A stretch of 64,000 nt of DNA from the NCBI GenBank assembly GCA_937949945.1, contig CALFEQ010000153.1:62001-126000 (forward strand), given 5' to 3'. A program made the translations under genes and the position numbers. Within the stretch, counting starts at the first letter, position 1. Each line of letters begins with the position of its first letter. The notes under the pieces are model-generated. The model saw nothing but the letters and a program-made list of their open reading frames with translations. It ran no database searches and had not been told where the DNA came from. Shown here in pieces: positions 42,253-51,159 of the stretch. Origin of the DNA: an uncultured Myxococcales bacterium. Lineage in GTDB: Bacteria; Myxococcota_A; Polyangia; Polyangiales; Polyangiaceae.

Positions 42253-44847
42253 TCAGACCTTCACGAACTTGAACCCCGACTCGCCGTCGACGTCGCAGAG
42301 CACCGTGCTGCCGTTCGTGTAGCCGCCCGAGAGGAGCGCCTCGGCGAGCGGGTCCTGCACGGCCTTGACGATCGCGCGCTTGAGCGGACGCGCGCCGAAG
42401 GCCGGCTCGTAGCCGATCTCCACGAGGCGCATCTTCGCGGCTTCGGTGAGCTCGAGCTTGAGCTCGCGGTCGGCGACCAATTTTTCGACCTTGCGGAGCT
42501 GGATGTCGACGATGCCGCGGAGATCCTGCTTCGACAGCGGGCGGAAGATGATGACGTCGTCGATGCGGTTCAAGAACTCCGGGCGGAGGAAGTTCTTGAG
42601 CTCCTCGCGGAGGACGTCTCGGAGCGCCTCGCGGCCTTCGTCGGACTCGAACAGCTTCGGATCCGTCTCGAGGATGCGCTGCGAGCCGATGTTGCTCGTC
42701 ATGATGACGACGGTGTTGGAGAAGTCCGCCGTCCTGCCGCGGCCGTCCGTGAGGCGGCCGTCGTCGAGCACCTGGAGCAGCAGGTTGAAGACGTCGGCGT
42801 GGGCCTTCTCGACCTCGTCGAAGAGGAGAACGCTGTACGGGCGGCGCCGCACGGCCTCGGTGAGGAAGCCGCCCTCCTCGCTGTCGACGTAGCCCGGCGG
42901 CGCGCCGACGAGGCGCTGCGCCATGTGCTTCTCCATGAACTCGCTCATGTCGAGGCGGGTCATGGACTGCTCGTCGTCGAAGAGGAACTCGGCGAGCGCC
43001 TTGGCGAGCTCGGTCTTGCCGACGCCGGACGGGCCGAGGAAGAGGAAGCTCCCGATCGGCTTGCCGGGATCGCGCAGGCCGACGCGGCCGCGGCGGACCG
43101 CCTTCGAGATCGCCTTGACCGCCTCGGTCTGACCGACGACGCGTGCGCTGAGGCGCTCCTCCATCTTGAGGAGCTTCTCGCTCTCGGCCTCGAGCATCTT
43201 GGAGACCGGGATGCCGGTCCAATCGCCGAGGACCTGCGCGACGTCCTCCTCGTTGACGACGCGCGAGGCGCCGTCCTTCAGGCCCGCCCGCTCGACCGCG
43301 GCGTCGGCGGCCTCGAGGCGACGGCGCACGTCGGGGATGAGCACGTGCTCGAGCTCGCCGAGCTTCGCGAAGTTCTGCTCCTTGCGGGCTTGCTCGAGCT
43401 GCGCTTGGAGCTTGGCCATCTCCTCCTTCAGCGCGGCCTGCGCGGCGAGCGCGCCGCGGCGCGACTCGAGCTTCGCGCGCATTTCGGCGACCGTCGGCTC
43501 GAGCTCTCGGATCTCTCGCTCGAGGCGCTCGCGCGTCTTGACGCTCATCGCGTCGACGTCGTCCTGCAGGCCCGCGAGCTGCGCCTTGAGGGAGGCGACG
43601 CGGCGGATGGCGTCGTCCATGTGCGCGGGCAGGCCGTCGATCTCGACGCGCTTGCGGGCGGCGGCCTCGTCGAGCAGGTCGATCGCGCTGTCGGGCAGCG
43701 CGCGCTCCTGCACGTAGCGCTTCGCGAGGCGCACCGCGGCGGTGATCGCGGGATCGCCGATCTGCACCTTGTGGTGCGCCTCGAAGCGCGTCGCGATCCC
43801 GCGGAGGATCTCGATCGCGCGCTCGGGCGTGGCCGGGTCGATCGTGAGGACGGTGAAGCGTCGGAGAAAGTTCGGGTCCTTCTCCTGCAGCTTGCGCATC
43901 CCCTCGGGGGTCGTCGACGCGAGCAGGCGCACCTCGCCGCGCGCGAGCAGCGGCTTGAGCAGATCGCCGACGCCGGTGCCGCCCGCGCCCGGGCCGAGGA
44001 GCGACTCGAGCGCGTCGATGTAGAGGAGGGAGTCCTTGCCCTTGATCGAGGCGATGACCTGCTTCAGGCGATCTTCGATTTCGCCGCGGAGCTTGGCGCC
44101 GGCCACGAGCAGGCCCGTCTCGAGCTCGAGGATCTCCAGCGACGCGAGGTTCTGCGGAACGTCGCCGGCCACGATGCGCATCGCGAGAGCGCGGACGATC
44201 GCCGTCTTGCCGACGCCGGGCTCGCCGACGAGGAGCGGATGGTTCTTCTGCCGCCGCTCGAGGATCTGGAGGAGCCGCCGGACCTCGACGTCGCGACCGA
44301 TGACCGGATCGAAGCCGCTCTCGCGCGCTTGCGCGGTGAGGTTGTGGAGGTAGCGGGACGCGTCGCCCGCGGCGGCCGAGCCCGAGGTCGTGGGGACCTC
44401 GCGCGGCACGCTCTTCAGCGCGGCCATGTGCGGCCGGAACGATCCCGGCCCGAGCCCGAACGCCTGGAGGACGACGGCCGCCGGGCCGCGGATCTCCTGC
44501 GAGAGCGCGTTGAGCAGGTTGTCGACTCCGACCGTGCCTTTGTCGGCCTCCTTCTCCGCGCGATTGAGGAGCTGGAGCATCGCGGTCGACAGGTACGCGA
44601 GCCCGGTGCCCGCCTTCGGCAGCTTCTGGAGCTGGGCCTCGGCTTCGGCGGCCACGTCCGCCGGGTCGGCGCCGGCCTTCTTGAAGACCTCGGCCACGCC
44701 ACGGTCGCGGTCGAGGGCGCGTGCGAGCAGGTGGAGCGGCTCCACCTGCACGTGCTTCCGTTCATCGGCGAGGGTCTGTGCACCAGCCACGAGCGCCTTC
44801 GCGTCGGGAGCGTAGCGCTCGAGGTGAATCGTCTGCTCGGCGGCCAT
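42253..44847 (-). CDS. ClpB-like AAA+ disaggregase paralogue with degenerate first ATPase domain
   Basis: 864 residues, ATG at 44847. Order: Clp N-domain (1-150), AAA1 (about 165-400), coiled-coil M domain (about 405-520), AAA2, and D2 small domain. AAA1 keeps Walker A (GEPGVGKT, 208-215) but Walker B reads LLYIDALE, with Ala279 where ClpB has the catalytic Glu. Its pore loop is GAKLRGE, with Leu253 in place of the substrate-gripping Tyr. AAA2 looks intact (GPSGVGKTELAKAL, LLFDEVEKAH, pore PPGYVDSEEGG with Tyr kept). The long M domain separates it from ClpA/ClpC, and no ClpP-binding loop is obvious. It probably works with DnaK or as a specialised unfoldase, with ring 1 binding but not hydrolysing ATP. 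The downstream methyltransferase is 15 nt away. Confidence 0.92.
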   Translation of the reverse strand: MAAEQTIHLERYAPDAKALVAGAQTLADERKHVQVEPLHLLARALDRDRGVAEVFKKAGADPADVAAEAEAQLQKLPKAGTGLAYLSTAMLQLLNRAEKEADKGTVGVDNLLNALSQEIRGPAAVVLQAFGLGPGSFRPHMAALKSVPREVPTTSGSAAAGDASRYLHNLTAQARESGFDPVIGRDVEVRRLLQILERRQKNHPLLVGEPGVGKTAIVRALAMRIVAGDVPQNLASLEILELETGLLVAGAKLRGEIEDRLKQVIASIKGKDSLLYIDALESLLGPGAGGTGVGDLLKPLLARGEVRLLASTTPEGMRKLQEKDPNFLRRFTVLTIDPATPERAIEILRGIATRFEAHHKVQIGDPAITAAVRLAKRYVQERALPDSAIDLLDEAAARKRVEIDGLPAHMDDAIRRVASLKAQLAGLQDDVDAMSVKTRERLEREIRELEPTVAEMRAKLESRRGALAAQAALKEEMAKLQAQLEQARKEQNFAKLGELEHVLIPDVRRRLEAADAAVERAGLKDGASRVVNEEDVAQVLGDWTGIPVSKMLEAESEKLLKMEERLSARVVGQTEAVKAISKAVRRGRVGLRDPGKPIGSFLFLGPSGVGKTELAKALAEFLFDDEQSMTRLDMSEFMEKHMAQRLVGAPPGYVDSEEGGFLTEAVRRRPYSVLLFDEVEKAHADVFNLLLQVLDDGRLTDGRGRTADFSNTVVIMTSNIGSQRILETDPKLFESDEGREALRDVLREELKNFLRPEFLNRIDDVIIFRPLSKQDLRGIVDIQLRKVEKLVADRELKLELTEAAKMRLVEIGYEPAFGARPLKRAIVKAVQDPLAEALLSGGYTNGSTVLCDVDGESGFKFVKV

Positions 44848-44891
44848 TGGATGGGGGGAACGTATCACGGTCTTCGACGTCCCACAGTACG

Positions 44892-44916
44892 CGGAGGCCG
44901 GATCTCGAGGCCTCCG
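44892..44916. promoter_or_regulatory. Inverted repeat upstream of the ClpB-like gene
   Basis: CGGAGGCC (44892-44899) and GGCCTCCG (44909-44916) are exact reverse complements around a 9-nt spacer. They lie 45-70 nt upstream of the start at 44847, within the 219-nt region shared with the divergent kinase gene. Position suits an operator. It does not match the CIRCE sequence of HrcA. Confidence 0.35.
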
Positions 44917-45066
44917 GCCGGCTCCGCGCGTGCGGCGGCGGTGAGTCGCCGGGCGGCCGAGGCGACGGCGTGACGGGCGCGCGCCCGGCGCCGCGCGATC
45001 GCCCTTCAACTCGAGGCCCGTAGGGGGCAGGATCGTCCAATTCGATCGGCCGTTGGGGGGGCTCGA

Positions 45067-46728
45067 ATGGCAGACGAAGACGCGACGACCCTGCAGGCGG
45101 GGGGCCCGGTGGCGCCGCGCGGCACCGGCTCGACGGCGGAGGCGTCCGAGGGTGCCGCTCGCGACGAGGTCATGCACGTCGAGGAGGCCGCGCGCGCGGC
45201 CGCGTTCGGGCGTGGGGTCGCCATCCTGAGCGGGCTCGGGATCGTCGTTTGGTTCCTCCGGTCGGTGCCGAGGGAAGGGCGCCTGTCGCTCCTCGGCGCG
45301 ATGGTGACGCTCGGCGTCATCGGCACGATCACGTGGTGGAGATCGCGGAGCGCCCGGACCTACTCGCGCACGTTGTTCCGCTTCTTCGGGATCGCCTCGG
45401 CGGTCGCCGCCCTCGTCCTCGTCTACGGCTCGGGGATCTTCACGCCCGTCGTCGTGATCATCGTGCTCGGCCTCGCGTTCTTCGTCCAAGGGCAGGACAC
45501 GCGCGCGATCTACCCCGTCTCGATCGCGGTGATCGTCGCGTACGTCGTCATGGCCGCGCTCGTGATCGCCGGCGTCCTGCCCGATCGGGGCATCTGGTAC
45601 GACCGGCAGACGGAGCAGCTCGTCTCCATGACCGTCATCGTCACGGGGGTGATGGTCACGCAGCTCGTCCTCGCGCGCGCGAACCATCGCGCGCTCGCCG
45701 ACGCGATCGCGCGGTCTCGGGAGGCGATGCGCGTCGTACGGACCCGCGAGGCGCAGCTCGACGAGGCGCGAGAGAACCTCCACGTCGCGCTCCGCGGAGG
45801 CAACGGCGGACGCCTCACCGGCGCCACGATCGCGGGGTATCGCATCGGCGACGTCGTCGGGCGTGGAGCGATGGGTGAGGTCTACGCCGCGCGGTCGGAG
45901 CGCGGGCAAGAGGTCGCGATCAAGGTGCTGCGCGCGCACGCCGACGTGCACATCGCGAAGCGGTTCATCCGCGAGGCCGAGATCGCGCGCAGGGTACGCG
46001 GCCGGCACCTCGTCTCGGTCTTCGAGACGGGGCAGACGCCCGACGGCGCGATCTACATCGTCATGGAGCTCCTCACCGGAAAGGACCTCGCCGCGATCCT
46101 GCGCGACCGCACGACGCTGACGCTCGGGGAGGTCGTGACCCTCGTGGAGGAGACGGCGAACGGGCTCACGGCCCTGCACGATGCCGGCGTCGTGCATCGC
46201 GACCTCAAGCCGCAGAATCTGTTCTTGTCCACCGAGCCCAAGCCGGTCTGGAAGATCCTCGACTACGGCGTCTCCAAGCTCGTCGACGCCGGCACCCTGA
46301 CCGAGAACGACCTCGTCGGGACGCCGGGCTACATGTCGCCGGAGCAGGCACGAGGCGACGACGTCGACCGGCGATCGGACGTCTTCTCCCTCGGCGCCGT
46401 GGCCTATCGCGCGCTCACCGGGAGGCGGCCGTTCACCGGTGAGGACGTGCCGGCGATCCTCTATCAGGTCGTCCACGGCGCGCCCGTTCGGCCGCGCGAG
46501 ATCGACGCGAGCATCCCGCGGTCGGTCGAGACGGTGCTCGCGATCGCGCTCGCGAAACGGCCCGGGGAGCGCTTCGAGACGGCCCGCGAGCTCGCCGTCG
46601 CGCTGCGCGCCGCGTCCAGAGGGAAGCTCGATCCCGAATGGGCGAGACGGTCCGCCTCCGTCGCGCGCGCATGGCGGTCGGAGACGGCGTCGTTGGCTCC
46701 GGTGTCTCCGCGCGGGCCTCGAGCGTGA
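45067..46728 (+). CDS. Hanks-type Ser/Thr protein kinase with N-terminal membrane domain
   Basis: 553 residues, ATG at 45067. Residues about 50-205 contain about six hydrophobic helices (GVAILSGLGIVVWFL, LLGAMVTLGVIGTITWW, AVAALVLVYGSGIF and others), then a helical linker (REAQLDEARENLHVAL). The kinase follows: Gly loop G265-RGAMG, Lys286 (VAIKVL), H377-RDLKPQN, D399-YG instead of DFG, and GTPGYMSPEQARGDD. Motifs needed for catalysis are intact. The order is opposite to the two kinases at 7.5 and 10.3 kb, which carry their membrane block at the C-terminus. It is divergent from the ClpB-like gene. Confidence 0.93.
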   Translation: MADEDATTLQAGGPVAPRGTGSTAEASEGAARDEVMHVEEAARAAAFGRGVAILSGLGIVVWFLRSVPREGRLSLLGAMVTLGVIGTITWWRSRSARTYSRTLFRFFGIASAVAALVLVYGSGIFTPVVVIIVLGLAFFVQGQDTRAIYPVSIAVIVAYVVMAALVIAGVLPDRGIWYDRQTEQLVSMTVIVTGVMVTQLVLARANHRALADAIARSREAMRVVRTREAQLDEARENLHVALRGGNGGRLTGATIAGYRIGDVVGRGAMGEVYAARSERGQEVAIKVLRAHADVHIAKRFIREAEIARRVRGRHLVSVFETGQTPDGAIYIVMELLTGKDLAAILRDRTTLTLGEVVTLVEETANGLTALHDAGVVHRDLKPQNLFLSTEPKPVWKILDYGVSKLVDAGTLTENDLVGTPGYMSPEQARGDDVDRRSDVFSLGAVAYRALTGRRPFTGEDVPAILYQVVHGAPVRPREIDASIPRSVETVLAIALAKRPGERFETARELAVALRAASRGKLDPEWARRSASVARAWRSETASLAPVSPRGPRA

Positions 46729-46734
46729 GCGTCC

Positions 46735-47217
46735 TCACTCGGCCGGGCAGTCGCTGATGCAGGCGACGTAGCTCGCGCACGCGTCGTCGTCGAAGCAGGA
46801 GTCCCACTCCGTGCAGCAGCTCGTCACGGTGCAGAGGTCGCAGCTCGGGTCGAACGTCGTGACCGGGTTCCGGCAGCTCCCTGCGTCGACTCCTGCATCG
46901 GGCACGCCGCCGTCGGACTCACCCGGCGTGCAGATGCCGGGGCAGGCGCCTTCCCAGCACGCGACGATCGCGTCGTCCTTGGCCTTGCCGCCGGGGAACT
47001 TCTCCGCGCATTCGGCGAGGCATGCATCGCGCGTGAAGGGCTGACCGGCCTCTTCCGCAGGCGGCGCGTCTCGCTGCACGACGTCCGCGACGTCGCCGCC
47101 GTCCGGCTCGCTTGCCTTGGCCGTATCGTCATCGGAGCAGCCGCCGGCGAGCGCGGCGAGCCCGAGGACGGTGCCGATCGCCGAGACGGTGACGATCCAG
47201 GCTGCGCGTGAGCTCAT
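46735..47217 (-). CDS. Small cysteine-rich lipoprotein
   Basis: 160 residues from the ATG at 47217; an in-frame TTG at 47253 is an alternative. Signal MSSRAAWIVTVSAIGTVLGLAALAGGC (lipobox LAGGC). An Asp-rich linker precedes a Cys-rich region: CLAECAEKFPGG, IVACWEGACPGICTPGE, then CDLCTVTSCCTEWDSCFDDDACASYVACISDCP. The last module, with its CC-x5-C-x4-C pattern, recurs in many secreted proteins of Polyangiales. Function unknown. It converges on the kinase at 45067 with 6 nt between stops. Confidence 0.8.
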   Translation of the reverse strand: MSSRAAWIVTVSAIGTVLGLAALAGGCSDDDTAKASEPDGGDVADVVQRDAPPAEEAGQPFTRDACLAECAEKFPGGKAKDDAIVACWEGACPGICTPGESDGGVPDAGVDAGSCRNPVTTFDPSCDLCTVTSCCTEWDSCFDDDACASYVACISDCPAE

Positions 47218-47289
47218 GAGCTTGGCGGTACTCACCGCGACACCGATCGTCAAGGCGGCGCTCGATCGGAGGCGCCGCGGTCGGCGCGA

Positions 47290-47544
47290 TCAGGCGGCGA
47301 GCTTGCGCTCGAGCTCGCCGGACCTGTCGAGGGCGCGGAGCTCCTCGAAGCCGCCGATCGGCTCGTCGTCGATGAAGATCTGCGGGACCGTCCGTCGACC
47401 CGTCGTCTCGAGCAGCCAGCGGCGAGCGTCCGGATCGTGCGTGACGTCGATCTCCTCGAACGCGATGCCTTTCTGCCGGAGGAGGAGCTTGGCCCGGATG
47501 CAGTACGGGCAGACCAGGGTGGAATAGACACGGACACGAGGCAT
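47290..47544 (-). CDS. grxC: Glutaredoxin 3-like protein
   Basis: 84 residues from the ATG at 47544, the length of typical GrxC (about 83); an ATG 15 nt upstream is possible. The redox motif is CPYC (VYSTLVCPYCIRAKLLL). GSH-binding features: RRTVPQIFIDDEPIGGFEEL with the cis-Pro (TVP) and the GG-F-x-E/D motif. It reduces protein disulfides or glutathione mixed disulfides in the cytosol. No close functional link to the flanking lipoprotein and aminotransferase genes is evident. Confidence 0.92.
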   Translation of the reverse strand: MPRVRVYSTLVCPYCIRAKLLLRQKGIAFEEIDVTHDPDARRWLLETTGRRTVPQIFIDDEPIGGFEELRALDRSGELERKLAA

Positions 47545-47657
47545 TCGCCCCGAAAACATACGATCGCGCTCCGGCATGCGCGAGCTCGAGCGCAGCTGTC
47601 CGCGTGCGCACGAGGGCGCCGGCGTCCGAGCGAGAAGGCGTCGACCCGGCGACCGCG

Positions 47658-48863
47658 TCAGAGCGCGAGGGCGTCGACCAGGCGGGGCACGTCCTTCGCC
47701 GCGACCGAGCAGAGCGCCACTCGGAGCGCGCCCTTCTGGGGTACGACGAAGACGCCCTTCTCCCTCATCCGAGCTGCGCGCTCCTGAGCGTCCTCGGCGA
47801 ACACGGTCACGAAGAAGCCTCCCTCGTAGCGGGGGTACCGGAGCGATCGCTTCGGCGCGAGCTCGTTGAACGCCGCCACGCGCGCCCCGAGGAGGGCCTT
47901 CAGCTCGTCGCGCTCGCGGTCGCAGGCCGCGGCGAGGTCCGGCTCCGTGAGCAGGCGCGTGATGGCGCGCATGCCTCCGCGCGAGCAGTTCGACCACGTG
48001 CCGCGGCACGAGTAGCTGAGCGCGGCCTCCGTGGCCGTTCGCTCGGCCGGATCCGGTACGCACGCGACGATGGCGCCGACGCGCAGGCCGTAGTGCGTGA
48101 AGGTCTTCGACGCGCTCCACGCGAAGAGCAGGCCGACCTTGCCGAGCAGCGGACGCAGCTCCTTGAGGAACGCGCGCGGCTCGCGCGCGTTGTAGGCGAA
48201 GTAGGCCATGTCGACGAGCAGCGTGATCGGCGCGTCGTTCGAGCGCGCGACGAGGCGCTCGACGACCGCACGCCACTCCTCGGGGCGCATCGAGTAGCCC
48301 GTCGGGTTGTGGCACGGATCGTTGAGGAAGAGCAGCACGCGCTTCTGCTCGGCGATCTGCGTGGCGAGCGCACGGTCGAGCGCCTCGACGTCGAGCCCGC
48401 CGTCGGCACCGAACATCGAGAACGTGGTGACCTTGCGATCGGCCTCGTCGCAGAGCGTGTGGTACGGGCCCCAGTAGAAGCTGGTCGTGAGGAGCGACTG
48501 CCCCGGCTCGAGGTAGTTCGCGATCGCGTGGCGGAGCGCCCCCGTGCCGCCCGGCGTCGCCGCGGCGACGGCGCAGGCCTTCATCTCGGGCTCGTCGCGG
48601 AAGATGTCGCCGATCACCGCGGACAGGAAATCGGTCGAGCCGGCGATGGGCGCATAGGGGGCCCACTCCTCCGGCGGGACCTCGCTCACGGCGCGTGCGG
48701 CGGTGGGGAGGATCGCGAGGCGGCCGTCGTCGTGCAGAAGCGCTCCGACGGTTCCGTTGATGACGTCCTCGCCTCGCGCCTTGCGCGTGGTTGCCTCCTT
48801 GTTCAGGGCGAAGATGGGATCGTCCGAAGGGCGGCTCTGGTGACCAGCGATGACGTGGAGCAT
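47658..48863 (-). CDS. Class I aminotransferase (aromatic/aspartate type)
   Basis: 401 residues, ATG at 48863 with AGGAGCACGGC upstream. Fold type I PLP enzyme: AVAAATPGGTGALRHAI, the substrate-side SFYWGPYHTL, NDPCHNPTGYSM (PLP-contacting Asn), VDMAYFAYN (Asp-x-x-Tyr), and the Schiff-base Lys in WSASKTFTHYGLRVGAI with the phosphate-binding Arg. The C-terminal Arg lies in QKGALRVALCS. The closest pattern is aromatic-amino-acid or aspartate aminotransferase of subgroup Ia. Substrate range is not determinable from the sequence alone. Confidence 0.9.
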   Translation of the reverse strand: MLHVIAGHQSRPSDDPIFALNKEATTRKARGEDVINGTVGALLHDDGRLAILPTAARAVSEVPPEEWAPYAPIAGSTDFLSAVIGDIFRDEPEMKACAVAAATPGGTGALRHAIANYLEPGQSLLTTSFYWGPYHTLCDEADRKVTTFSMFGADGGLDVEALDRALATQIAEQKRVLLFLNDPCHNPTGYSMRPEEWRAVVERLVARSNDAPITLLVDMAYFAYNAREPRAFLKELRPLLGKVGLLFAWSASKTFTHYGLRVGAIVACVPDPAERTATEAALSYSCRGTWSNCSRGGMRAITRLLTEPDLAAACDRERDELKALLGARVAAFNELAPKRSLRYPRYEGGFFVTVFAEDAQERAARMREKGVFVVPQKGALRVALCSVAAKDVPRLVDALAL

Positions 48864-48913
48864 GCCGTGCTCCTGCTACCGCTCGTGCGCCCCGGCGTAA
48901 AGGAGGGGCGCGC

Positions 48914-50131
48914 CTAGGGAACGCCCGCTTCCGACCCTCCGACCAGCGGGTTGCGGCATTTCCCGACGTCGCCCGGCGGTTGCCCGGCGAGATCGCAGAC
49001 CTCGTTGCCCGGGCACTCGGCGTCTTTGCAGCAGAGCTGGTCGCCCGGCATGCATGCGGCAGAGCACGCGTTGCTCGAGGTGGAGCAGCAGGCCGGTTTG
49101 GCGGTCGTCGAGCACACCTCCTCGCCACAGACGAGGTCCATGTCGCGGTTGCACTTCGGCCCTTCCTGCACCGGGGCCTCGAGCCTGCACGTCCCCAGCT
49201 TGCCGGCGACGGGGCTGCACGCGTGACCGCTGGGGCAGTCCTCGTCCTTGCAGCAGTACTGAGCCGCCGGCAGCGGGCACGCCGGAACGCCGTGACAGAT
49301 CGTACCCGGGGGATCCGTCGTGCAGCAGAACGTTCCCTCCGTGCACGGGGTGCCGTTGCACACGAGGACGTCCGTGGGGGCGCAGAACGGTGCGCCCTGC
49401 GAAGTGCCGTCGGGCGCGTCGTTGCTCGCGTCCTTGCCGTCGGTCGCGTCGCCGCTCGCGTCTTCGCCGTCGGCCGCGTCGGTCGCCGCGTCTTCGCCGT
49501 CGGTCGCGTCTCGGCCCGCGTCGACGAGCGGACCTGTGGCGCCGTCGCGCGGATCGCCGGAGTCCGGGGGCACGACGTCGATGCCGCCGTCCTCGAGCAT
49601 CCCGGGGACCTCGCAGATGCCGTTCGCGCAGTCCGTGTCCGAGTCGACGCACCGACCCCTGCTGCACGTCGAGAACGCGTCGCACGGGACGTTCGTGCAG
49701 TCGGGATCGATCACGATGGGCATCCGCAGTCGCGTGTGCTCCACGAACGTGAAGCGGCGCCGCGCCACGATGCAGCCCGTGTAGCTCGGCGGCTTGCAGC
49801 TCGCCGGGTCGTTGTTCTTGTAGCCGGCGACGACGACGACCGCGCCCCGGCCTTCTTCGTTCGGCGTGACGACGAGCGTCCCGATGTGTCCGGTGCCGAA
49901 GTCGCAGCTCGTGGTCCTCGCGTGCAAGAATCCCTCGGCGACGTGCGATTCGGTGCGTGTCGGATCGACCCCGACGGCGATCGCCACGCCCGAAGGGATC
50001 TCGTCGCACCGCGCTCGACGATCGAGCGCGATCTCGAGCGTCACCTGCGTCGGTTCCTGGCAGCCCCCGGCGAGCGTGAGCATGCCGCACGCAAAGAGTC
50101 CGCATCCGACCAAGAGCCGCAGAAGCCGCAC
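48914..50131 (-). CDS. Cysteine-rich lipoprotein with acidic repeat linker
   Basis: 405 residues from a GTG at 50131. Signal with lipobox LAGGC (Cys24). Residues about 28-145 form a beta-rich domain (VTLEIALDRRARC, GVAIAVGVDP, FTFVEHTRLRMPIVID), then CTNVPCDAFSTCSRGRC. A linker (about 185-240) repeats DATDGEDA/DASGDATDGKDA-like units. The C-terminal half is a series of short Cys knots (CTEGTFCC, QYCCKDEDCPSGHAC, CCKDAECPGNEVC). The C-x4-CC-x2-D-C pattern resembles the lipoproteins at 0.9-5 kb but the alignment is not global. Location is periplasmic or surface. Function unknown. The stop of the TrmH-like gene is 9 nt upstream, so they share a transcript. Confidence 0.82.
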   Translation of the reverse strand: MRLLRLLVGCGLFACGMLTLAGGCQEPTQVTLEIALDRRARCDEIPSGVAIAVGVDPTRTESHVAEGFLHARTTSCDFGTGHIGTLVVTPNEEGRGAVVVVAGYKNNDPASCKPPSYTGCIVARRRFTFVEHTRLRMPIVIDPDCTNVPCDAFSTCSRGRCVDSDTDCANGICEVPGMLEDGGIDVVPPDSGDPRDGATGPLVDAGRDATDGEDAATDAADGEDASGDATDGKDASNDAPDGTSQGAPFCAPTDVLVCNGTPCTEGTFCCTTDPPGTICHGVPACPLPAAQYCCKDEDCPSGHACSPVAGKLGTCRLEAPVQEGPKCNRDMDLVCGEEVCSTTAKPACCSTSSNACSAACMPGDQLCCKDAECPGNEVCDLAGQPPGDVGKCRNPLVGGSEAGVP

Positions 50132-50140
50132 GCCCCCAGG

Positions 50141-50875
50141 CTATCGCAGCGGCTCTGCGTCTTGCGATCCCTCGTCGCCCGCCGCGGCGAGGATCTCCTC
50201 CGCGCGGTCGACCGAGAGATAAAGCCCACGCGCGTACAGCCGACGCCGATCGGCCTCCGGCAGATCGCCGGGCCGATGGGCCGTCGCGGCGGCGAGGAGG
50301 ATCGCCGCGCTGACCGAGACGTTCAGGCTCTCGACGAAGCCTCGCATCGGGACGCGCACCCGTCGCGAGCAGGCGCGCGCGAGGTCCTCGGCGATGCCGT
50401 CCCGCTCGTTGCCGAGCACGAGCGCGAGACGCGGCACGTTCGCGAGATCGCTCGGTGTGAGCTCGCCCTCGGCGTGCGCGGCGACGAGCTCGAAGCCGCG
50501 GTCGCGGAGCCATCGCACCACGTCGTCCGCCTTCTGCCAGCGCCGGAGGTCGACCCATTTCTCGGAGCCGCGCGTCACGCTCGTCGCGAGCAAGAACGCC
50601 TCGTTCCGCTCGACGACGTTGACCCCTTGGACGCCGAACGCATCGCAGGAGCGCACGACCGCGGCGCCGTTGTGCGGGTCGTGCGGAGCATCGAACACCA
50701 CCTCCACGCTCGCGATGCGGGCGTCGATGACCGATCGCAGGCGCTCGCGCCGACGCTCCAGCACGAGCGGCTCGAGCAGGCGGATCACGCGCTCCGGATC
50801 GTGCGACTCCGCGCGCGCGATCCGCGCCGGGATGGCATGACCTCCGGGGATGACCCCTGCGCTCTGGCGACGCAT
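50141..50875 (-). CDS. trmH: SpoU/TrmH-family RNA 2'-O-methyltransferase
   Basis: 244 residues from the ATG at 50875; an in-frame GTG at 50893 is possible. SPOUT motifs: motif 1 DPHNGAAVVRSCDAFGVQGVNVVE with catalytic Asn/Arg, motif 2 LALVLGNERDGIAEDL, and motif 3 VRVPMRGFVESLNVSVSAAILLA, forming the trefoil knot. The N-terminal RRRERLRSVIDARIASVEVVFD extension and C-terminal RRRLYARGLY match TrmH, which methylates G18 in tRNA. The rRNA RlmB type is less likely because it carries a longer N-terminal domain. Same operon as the Cys-rich lipoprotein at 48914. Confidence 0.9.
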   Translation of the reverse strand: MRRQSAGVIPGGHAIPARIARAESHDPERVIRLLEPLVLERRRERLRSVIDARIASVEVVFDAPHDPHNGAAVVRSCDAFGVQGVNVVERNEAFLLATSVTRGSEKWVDLRRWQKADDVVRWLRDRGFELVAAHAEGELTPSDLANVPRLALVLGNERDGIAEDLARACSRRVRVPMRGFVESLNVSVSAAILLAAATAHRPGDLPEADRRRLYARGLYLSVDRAEEILAAAGDEGSQDAEPLR

Positions 50876-50998
50876 CGGGGTGGCGGTTAGCACAGGGCCG
50901 AGCTCGTCCGGAGCACCGAAGGGGGAATGCGCCGAAATGTGGAGGAAAATTGGGGCGTTCGGGGCTCCGCCGCTAGACTTCGGTCTCGGGACATCAGT

Positions 50999-51159
50999 CT
51001 TCAGGCTCCAGGCTCCAGGCTCCAGGCTCCAGTCCAGCGGCGAATGGCGCGTCGTGCCAGCTCGTCTTCCTCGGGAAGAGGCCGCTGGTCACCGGGTTCT
51101 GAGACTGGGGTCTGGAGGCGGGCATCACTGGAGACTGGAGTCTGGAGACGAGCCTGAAG
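50999..51159. repeat. Intergenic element with 7-bp tandem repeats and terminal inverted repeat
   Basis: AGGCTCC is repeated four times in tandem (51003-51030). A second block at 51101-51149 has repeats of the GAGACTGG(A/G)GTCTGGAG type. The ends are inverted: CTTCAGGCTC (50999-51008) and GAGCCTGAAG (51150-51159). The whole can fold into an imperfect long hairpin. It fills the gap between the divergent TrmH-like and TamB-like genes and touches the latter's likely start. Copies elsewhere in the genome cannot be checked from this window. Confidence 0.6.

Noticed and set aside
40234..44973. 1,579-residue plus-strand open frame
   Set aside because: It runs antisense to the ClpB-like and methyltransferase genes and has no coherent domain. 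High GC suppresses stop codons in the complementary frame.
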